Below are positions 38,701-47,700 of a stretch of 64,000 nt of DNA, piece after piece. The stretch's first letter is position 1. Every line of letters begins with the position of its first letter. The notes under the pieces are model-generated. The model saw nothing but the letters and a program-made list of their open reading frames with translations. It had not been told where the DNA came from and did not search any database. A program made the translations under genes and the position numbers. Source of the DNA: Pyrocephalus nanus (Eukaryota; Chordata; Aves; Passeriformes; Tyrannidae); contig CM076263.1 in assembly GCA_038380795.1 (NCBI GenBank), positions 14,374,709 to 14,438,708 on the forward strand, given 5' to 3'.

Positions 38701-41700
38701 CTTCTGATATCCTTCCCCTATTTCCAAATCAGAATGAAATCAGACATAGAACATTTTCTGTGATCTGGGAGGAAGTCCAGCTGGTCAGCCAGCTCATCTG
38801 TTGTTTCAGTCCAGAGTTTTGAGACATTTATGCTGCATGGTAGGGATTTCACTGAGTCAGCATTTTCCATTGGAAAACTGTTCCACTGGATAAAATTTAA
38901 CAGACAGTAATTGTAGCTGTCTCTTGGCTACATAGGCACACAATCATTCTTCTTAACACTCACATTCAAAGGCATATTTTTGCAGATCTTGAACAGTTCC
39001 TTGAGTTTTTTGTTTTATTTGGATGGAGAGGTCCTGGGTTATAAAGGGGGATGTAGGAGCACTTCTGTGTTTTCAGCATGTGCCCAATAGTAAGAAAACC
39101 AGAATGAGTCTGTGTTGTGACAGTGAAGTTGTTAGTGTAATATTCTGTGGTAATAGTACTTTTCTATTCTTACCTGATACTTTTTTTAGTTTATTTAAGA
39201 ACATAGAGTTTCTTTTTTATATGCTGTACTTTTACCTCTTCTCTAAATAAAAATGCCATTTCTTGTGGAAAGTTTCTTTCATTTTGACAGGCATTTTGGA
39301 GTATCTAATTGAATACTTAGTTCACACATACCATTCATACATTCGTGTTTAAATACTTCATCCTGGTCAGTAGTACTTGTAATTAATTTTCCTAGCCCTG
39401 AGAAATGAAGCTTTTAAAATACCTTAAACAGATTATTATTAACAATGGCTTTTTTCACACAGTATAAGTGGAATAAAGCACTATCACTTGTGTAGGCACT
39501 CACCATTTCCAGTTCAGGTATCCATTCTGTTTTCATTTATGAGAGTAAGACCTAGGAGTGAATTGTCTTGAACTGCCTAAAATATAGAAAATTATTTATA
39601 ATCTTCAGGAAAATTCCAGCGTATTTTTAGTCACATGGGACCAATAGAATGTATCATAAGTCTGAAAATTCTGCCTGTTCTTGAAGTGTTTCTTTTAAAG
39701 TATCCCTACAATATGTGAAAAGACTATCAGTTTTTTCTCTCCCTAGACTTACGGATTTATTGAACATGAGATTTCAGGAAGAGAGTAATAAAGGAAGGTG
39801 TAATAAAACTAAATGAAAATTGATTTATTCACAAGTTCAGTTGGAAAGTATGACTTCCCACTTTCACACATTGTAATTTTAAAATCTAATTTGTGGGTTT
39901 GCATTTTATGTGAGGATGTGGTAATTTTAGGTACATAGATTACTTCACCATTTTTCCATTTTGAATAAGAGTTGTCCATATGGTTTAATAGGAGCAGCAA
40001 AGAATGGTTTTTCCTGAGCTTTGATTATAGGACATAGAGAATTCAACATTAAAAATTAATAACTTAAAAAGCAATTTAGTAAAAAACCCTGTTTTAGTAG
40101 CAACCCTAAGAGTATAACAACAGGAAATGAGGGATGGAAACCCTTTTTGAATGGATACGTCCAGTTGGCTTTGATATATTGGTATATTAATGTGAATTTT
40201 TCTGACAAATACATGAACCTCTCTTAGGGTATTAAAGATAAAACATGATAAATAAAGGCAAACTTATGTAATGTTAAATTCTTTGAATACAGAAGTTCAC
40301 AGTAACAACTTCCCGGTGAAAGAAAAAAGAAAAAGCAAAGTAGCAACAAAAAATAGATATTTCTATATTTGAATACATTGCAGACAGATGTCTTCTTTTG
40401 ACACTACTTTTATTATCTTGGAGATACAATTTTCTGAATCTTGTTTGTGATAGTGACTTGACTGTCTCTTCAAAGTAATGTCTTAGTTTCTAAATATTTG
40501 ATTGAATTTTCTTCTAAGACATGCATTTCATACAGAGATGTGGATACTTAAAGATATAATTAAAAGCGTAAAGAGTAGTGAAAAGACTTTACCATGTGCA
40601 GTCCTTCCATATCACCCAGCTTCTTGCTGGGAGTCAGATGCAGAAAGTTCACTAAACTACAGATAGGTGTTTAGAAAATTTCCTGCCCAAAATTTCTTGA
40701 GTTGTGTTGATGCCTGTCCAGAGTAACAGATTGTTTCAAAAGTGTGAGAGAGATGAGTAACTTCCTGTTTAAACACCATGTTCTCAGTCATATAAAGAGA
40801 AATAATGATTAAGACTTTAAGGTATTACACTAATTTTAGTGTTTATTGTGAAAATAGTCAGTTTCATTATTCCTTGAAAAATGTCAGCTTGAAAATAGAT
40901 GTTGACATTGCAAGAAGACAGAACTACTCCTTATAAAGGTACTCTGCAAGGTCTCAGAGTTAGTCTTCTTGTGTGATTTTCATGTCTTCATTGTAATGCA
41001 GGTTAATCCAAAAAATACCCTGGTCAGTATTGAATATCATGGTGTACTTGGTCTCTGTGTCTCTGGTCCTGTCATGAACTCTCTGAAGGGCTCATTTCAG
41101 GGTTGCTAGTCTGTCACTCTCCCCTCTGTTTATATCTTTTTTCTATATTCCACTGTCTAATAAGTGACTAGGCTTTAATTTTGTAGACGGAAGAGCTGTG
41201 TTATAAGTGACTGGTTCTTTAGTGTTCCTTAGGTACAGTAAGACTAGAGGTCGGAAGAATAAAAGCTGGACCCTTCCACTCTGAGAGGAGAACATCCCAG
41301 AGCAGCCAGGTATGTAACTGTAAAACTGGTTAGTTTGGAAGAAAATGGTTATATAATGAAAGCAAATAAAAAGAAGTGGTTTTATGATGACAGTGATTTT
41401 TTCAAATACCTCATCTAAGACTAAGAAATTTAGCGGCTTTTCAGGACATATTTTTGTATGTTCACTTTAGCATATTGTCTGTTATAGACAGGATCCAGCT
41501 AAAAATGTAAGCTAGAAATGGCTTTGCTCCAAGCTTCAGCCTGGAAAGCATGCAGAACTCTGATTCTCACCAATACTACAAGTTAGGCAACCTCTTTGTT
41601 ACTTTCAGAGTACTTGGCATGCAATGGAGTATTATTTCAGTAAACTTAGTGAACTTTTCCATTCTTTCCATGTTTTTACTATTATCTTGGTCACCAGAAG

Positions 41701-44700
41701 CAGAAAACCTGCACCCTTTCCATCAGACTTCTCTTATTTATTTAGTTGTTGGCTAATGTTATAGCGTTACAAACTTGTATCAGTTTTCGCATTTGAAAGC
41801 GTTTTGCATGTGGTAGCAGCTCATATTGTCATTCTCTCCAGTAAGAACTACATTTCCGAGAGCTCATAAGTTGCCTTAGAACTTTCTCTGGTTGTAAACT
41901 GAGTATGCAGATCTCAAGTACTGAAGATAAATGTCTTCAAGTACTGAAGACAAAACATAATTAAACAGTTTCAAGTAAGCAGGGTAAGCAGGGTAAGCAG
42001 GGTAAGCAGGATAAGACTGAAATGTTAGGCTCTCTTCAAAATGGGTATTGTCAGAAAAGATGAAAACATGCAAACTCTTGCTAGTCTTATTCTAAAATGA
42101 AGCTCACAATATTGAATATTTTGAAGACTATGTAACAGTCAGTGAACTAGTCTGACCAGAAACCATGTTGTTCCTTTACTTACCCTGCTGGTGTAGTGAA
42201 AATCTTTCTGGAAATTGTGTGGATGAAGCTGATGCAGTAGGTGAACATTCCCGAGTACACATGAGAATGTATAAAGATCTGATTTGTATTCTGTCCCTAC
42301 TGTGATAATCATGGCTAACTTGTATTAGAAGATCTCTGTGCAAATACAATGGCCTAGCCATGCCCTCGGAAGCAGCACTTCAAAGCTTTGCATGGGGTTA
42401 TAGACATGAAATCTCTAAATTGGTCTAAGGATGTTTCAAAGAGCCCTCTAGAGTGATCAAGAAATATGTGGAGGTTCTCTGTGTCAGCTTTAACTGGGCA
42501 CAGGAAAAATTCAATACAGCAGAAAATATACTGAATACAGTGAGTTACAATTTTACACTTATTACCTGGATGACTGAAGCTGCTCTCTAATCCCAGTCTT
42601 ATACTGTGTTTAGGTCAGTGAAGGAAGTGGCAGTCTCTCATCATTCAGTTTCCCTGTTTCTGCATCCAGTGCACCTGAGGTCTTTGAAAGTGGTCTAAAG
42701 AAGAGCACCAGTAAGTTTGGGAGGGGGGGGTGTTTTCAGTATTTTATACATGTGAACTAGTAGCTGAGATCTTTTACTTTCTCTAAAATATTATAATAAT
42801 GTGATGTAGGCCTTAAAGTGATTCCTTAGTAATTGAAATGGTAGGGATGGTTACTACTCAGTACATCACACACATATATTATAATACCTTTATATAAAAG
42901 AAAATAGCAATTTCTTGTATCAGTGATTAAAATACTGAGAATCTAAGTTGAGATACAATTTTCTGTTTAATCTAAATACATCTTCAGTCAAGCTCATTCA
43001 TAAAAATCTAGATACTGTATAGTTATATGTATATAGTGATATGAAAATACATGTGGAATAGCTGTCTCATGCTTAAATGTAGAACAAACTTACTTCTGAC
43101 CAAAATATTGCTAGCAAATATTAGGTTTTTTTCTATTCTATTTGAGCCTGCTGAGCAGTTTTATTCCAAGTATTATTTAAATAGAGAAAATGATTGATTC
43201 TTTCACCTATTCTAGGAGTATTTCAATCCAATTGATGTAATGACAACCACTTTCAAATTAGCTTAAAATATATACAACAAGCCAGCAGAAAGTTAGAATC
43301 ATCATAATGATTTGGATAACTTTATTAGGAAAGTATTCTAGAAATGCTAGTGTTAACTTTTTTTAAAATTTATTTTAATTCATTTGACAGCAGCTTCTGA
43401 AATACAGGGACTAAGAACAGTTGAAATAAAAAAGGTAAGTTATAGCATGAAGTGGTACATATCAGGAACAGGTTTTGTAAATGTCGTCAATAGGTTTCTT
43501 TACAGAAAGTCTAGGCGTATTCATTGTTTTGAGAGAGAAATTGATATGCAATAGAAATTAATTTGCGTATTTTTCAGGTCAGGATTGTATGACCTCTGCT
43601 GCCTATATTTTTATGTAAAATCAGTGTGACTTATGCTGTCGCTTTTTGTGAGCTGTGTTGAAAGCAGAAGAGGGAAGGTTTAGTAAGAGATAATGGGACC
43701 TAATTTTATAACCAGACTGAGTTAATTCCAGACACTGTTTTGGTGAAGTCAGGGGAAGTTGAAAGGCTGCTTTTTTGTATTTAATATTTTTCTGCACACA
43801 TATTTTTAATAAAGCATACAGCTGTGAGGTTTTGAACTGTGAAATTTAGTCACCTTCATTATGCGTGTGAGCTTAGTCACAGACAGCTTCCTATTGTCCA
43901 AAATATTTATATTTATTTGACTTTGCCTGGCATCTGTTTCTCTTGATTACATGAATTGGTTTTAGCCATTCTTTTTACAGTAGAATCTGTAAATACCAGT
44001 TTTACAATATCAGTTTTTGCAGTGAGGTATTTTACAGTAGTAAACAGCTGGTTTTGCTCTTCAACACTGGGGCACTAGGGGGAGCATAAAGCTTAATTCT
44101 ATTCTTTAGGAAGTTCATAATAGGAAATTGATGTAGACAATACTAAGGACAGCAATCCCATCTCTTTGATTTTCCTTGCTCAGACTTCCTATGTTGAAGT
44201 TAAGGGACGGATGTTGAATTCTGTATTTTTTTAATAAAATGTACAACTAAATTGGCAAATTTTCAGTTACCACTGAGAAACAGAAACATCTCTTGTGATC
44301 TCCTTGCTTTCTTGAAGTGATGAAAAGCATATTAGTTTAAAAAATGGCTTGAGACACAGGAATTCTGATTTTCATGAGACAGGATGCTTAGTGATTTTTT
44401 GAGGCAAGCATAAAGTTCTCTGTATGTGCTTTTCTTTCCAGAAAAATCTTATCTTTTTTTCATTACTATAATAGAGCCCTGCAGATTCACTAGGAGTGAG
44501 CATTGCTGGAGGTGTAGGAAGTCCTCTTGGAGATGTTCCTATATTTATCGCCATGATGCACCCAAACGGAGTTGCCGCTCAGACTCAGAAGCTGAGAGTA
44601 AGTTAATTTTTAAGAAGGCTGGAAAGACTGCATGGGTAATGCACAGTACTTAGGCAGGCAATAAATTAGCAGATGGGTTATACAGTCTGTGCTTCTGGCT

Positions 44701-47700
44701 GTGTCAAGAGTTCTTGCTGTTTGAATTGATGAAACAGCAACTTGAATTGGTAGCATGGGAAAATGTAATTGCTGAAATGTACTAACTTGAGAAAGGAAGT
44801 CCTAAAGCAATCTTGGATCTTAGAAGTAGTCAGCTTGTGAAAATTAAAAGCATAGAGAGTGGTTCAGAAGGATGCATTCTGTGAGTGCCATTGCTGAGTG
44901 TCATGGTTGTTCCTGCAATTGAGGGTATGCAGTATGTTTTATCTCTCATGTTACAGAGAGAGTGTTTTTTGGGTTCTGAGTTGAAGTGGGAGGTCCTATC
45001 TGATACTATATTTGAATGCGTACTGTATCCAGTCTGTATCAGAGAGGGTTGAATTTGACTAAGTTTTCCTGGAAAATGGACAATGTTATTTCAAGCTGAA
45101 TTCAAACATGGAATGTCTGATGATAATTTGCTACTTCAGTCTATCTTCAGGTGACATGGAAAATGCAGCTCTTTTTTTTACATGTGCATTTCTAGAATGT
45201 TAGGATCAATTCTGTAAACCATCATTACTTTTTTGCACTGAATACGCTAAACTGTTGAAATTTACACATTCTGATGTTGAATTTCCCACCTTTGTATTGG
45301 GTTATTATGTAGTTAGAAGGGTTTTTTGCCTGCAAGAAGATTGTGAATGTACAGTTGCTAATTTCTTTTTTCCTGACATACATTACTGATAAAATCTGGC
45401 TAAATGCAAATAGACATATCTGCTGTTGTTGTTGAAATAAGTGACAAATAAATCTGTGTAAATAAGTTAGATTTTCTACCTTTTCTTCTGTAGGTTGGGG
45501 ACAGGATTGTTAGCATCTGCGGAACATCTACTGAGGGCATGACTCATTCCCAAGCTGTTAATATCTTAAAAAATGCTTCAGGCACTGTTGAGTTGCAGGT
45601 AAAAAATCATCAGTGACATTTTGAATATTTTCTGAATACTGTTTTGCCAGCTGCTACAATGACTTATTTTAATGTCAGCATTCTTATTTTACTGGTTTAT
45701 GAACTCTGTTCCTAGGTTGTAGCTGGAGGAGAAGTGAGTGTCATAACTGGTCAGCAGCAGGATCCACCAACATCCAGTCTCTCATTTGCGGGACTAACTT
45801 CAACTGGCATTTTTCAGGATGATTTAGGGTCAGTAACTATAGAATATACAACCTCTTTAGCCTGTTATTTTAGATAGAACTCAACCTAAAAATCATGCAA
45901 ATTCTAGCAAATAATGGATGAATTGTTTGGCGCAATCATGATTAACACATTGGTGTATGTGGCACTTGTGGGCCAGAGGTCCTCTTCTGCATTTTTCATT
46001 ATATGATTTGCTGTACTGCAATTTTTTTTTTTTTTAACTTCATAGAGTTATGGTGTGATTTGATTTCTTCTGCATTCTCCATCATTTCACTGAGATCTGG
46101 TAGCTGGGATTAATTGATACACCCAAAAAAGTCCCTTTCCACCATAGTACTTGTGTTTCCATAATGTGCTTTCTAGTGCTTGGATATCAGGAGTGTTAGA
46201 TTTTTTGATATACAAGGTATATTGCTTCTAGTACAGTTGCAAGGTACATTATGTAAAGAGTTTTGCCTCAATCTCTGAGGCACTTTTCTTTTAGAAGCAG
46301 ACAAAGAGAGAACAGGGTTCTATAGCCACACGTATCTACTTTGAGAGGTAGAATTTCAAAATTTCTTAAAATCAAAGTATATGTGGGGAAATGTACCTAC
46401 AAATGATATGTATAAACATGTACATGCAAATACACGTTTATCTGTTAGAGAAAGAGAGAAACAAACGTTATAGCATAAACTGATGGGACTAATTTTAGAC
46501 ATTACAGGGTTTTTGAAGTAGATGTTACGGAAACTTGAGGCACTGGCATTGCATCTCTACTTCATTAGTCAGCACACAGCAGCCATAGCTATGTCCTGAG
46601 CTGTGTGTTTGAAGTAGCTACTTTTACATAATAATATAGGCATTGGGTAATTACAGTGTTTTACACAAACTTACATTACCAGTTTATTATAATAAAAGTA
46701 TTTGTAGTAAGAGTAGAAAGGGAAATGTATTGATTAGCTTAAAAGAAATATTATACACATTAAATCCAAAGTTCGGACAACATCACAATACTCTTTTCCC
46801 TTTCCTTAGACCTCCTCAATACAAGACTATTACTCTGGACAGAGGACCAGATGGCCTTGGCTTTAGTATTGTGGGTGGCTATGGCAGTCCCCATGGAGAC
46901 TTACCCATTTATGTGAAGACGGTGTTTGCGAAGGTAGGTGTAGATTTGCTCAGTCAAGCCATTTATTAGTTCACTCAGACTAAATCATGACCTTAGTTGG
47001 CAGCCAAAAGATTGTTACAGCTTTTCATTTTTAGGACAAGTGCTGGTCAAAATGTGCATCCAGTATTTGAAAGTTATAGTTTTCAGAATTTACAAATACG
47101 TGTGATCCAGCATAGGGCAGTCTTTTCCACATCTCAAAACTGGAATTATGCACGTACTTAGGAAAACATCTCCCTTACCCTATATTTAGAGTGTGTTTCC
47201 TTCAGGTTGTAGAGGGAACGATATTATTGAACTTAGACTGGACCTTTGGAGTAGTTCAAATACTGACCTGGGTTTGATAATTTGGACTACCCTAGGAAAC
47301 AGCCCTGAGTCACAGAAAACAGGAATCAAGAATCCCAAAATTTTAATGTAAATCAAAGTGTAGAGCTGGGTGTTAGTGACTGAATTTCTTAAGCAAGTTG
47401 CTGAAAACTTCTTCAGGTCTTGAAAATTCTGCTTCTATGATAGCAGGGTTTAAATGTTTTACTAGCTGGACTAACAGAGTTAAGGGAACAAACCAATCCT
47501 GGAGATCCAATTTGTAGATGTTGTGAAACTTAGGGCAGGACATACTACTGTATTATAGTACAATTGTGCTACCATTGACTGTATTGGAATAATTGAAAAT
47601 CAAAAATGTTTCAAGGGGTTTTGAACCAACCTTGAACCATAAGGACTGTGTGTCAGGCAGGAAAAGAAATGCATGAGTCTGCAGTTATGTTTTGTATCAT

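Larger units (their letters stand above)
41310..42613. other. Intron with two local tandem repeats
   Basis: This 1.3-kb intron contains a 23-bp-period duplication at 41914-41950 and a 9-bp tandem array at 41975-42010. No exon was recognised. Confidence 0.75.
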
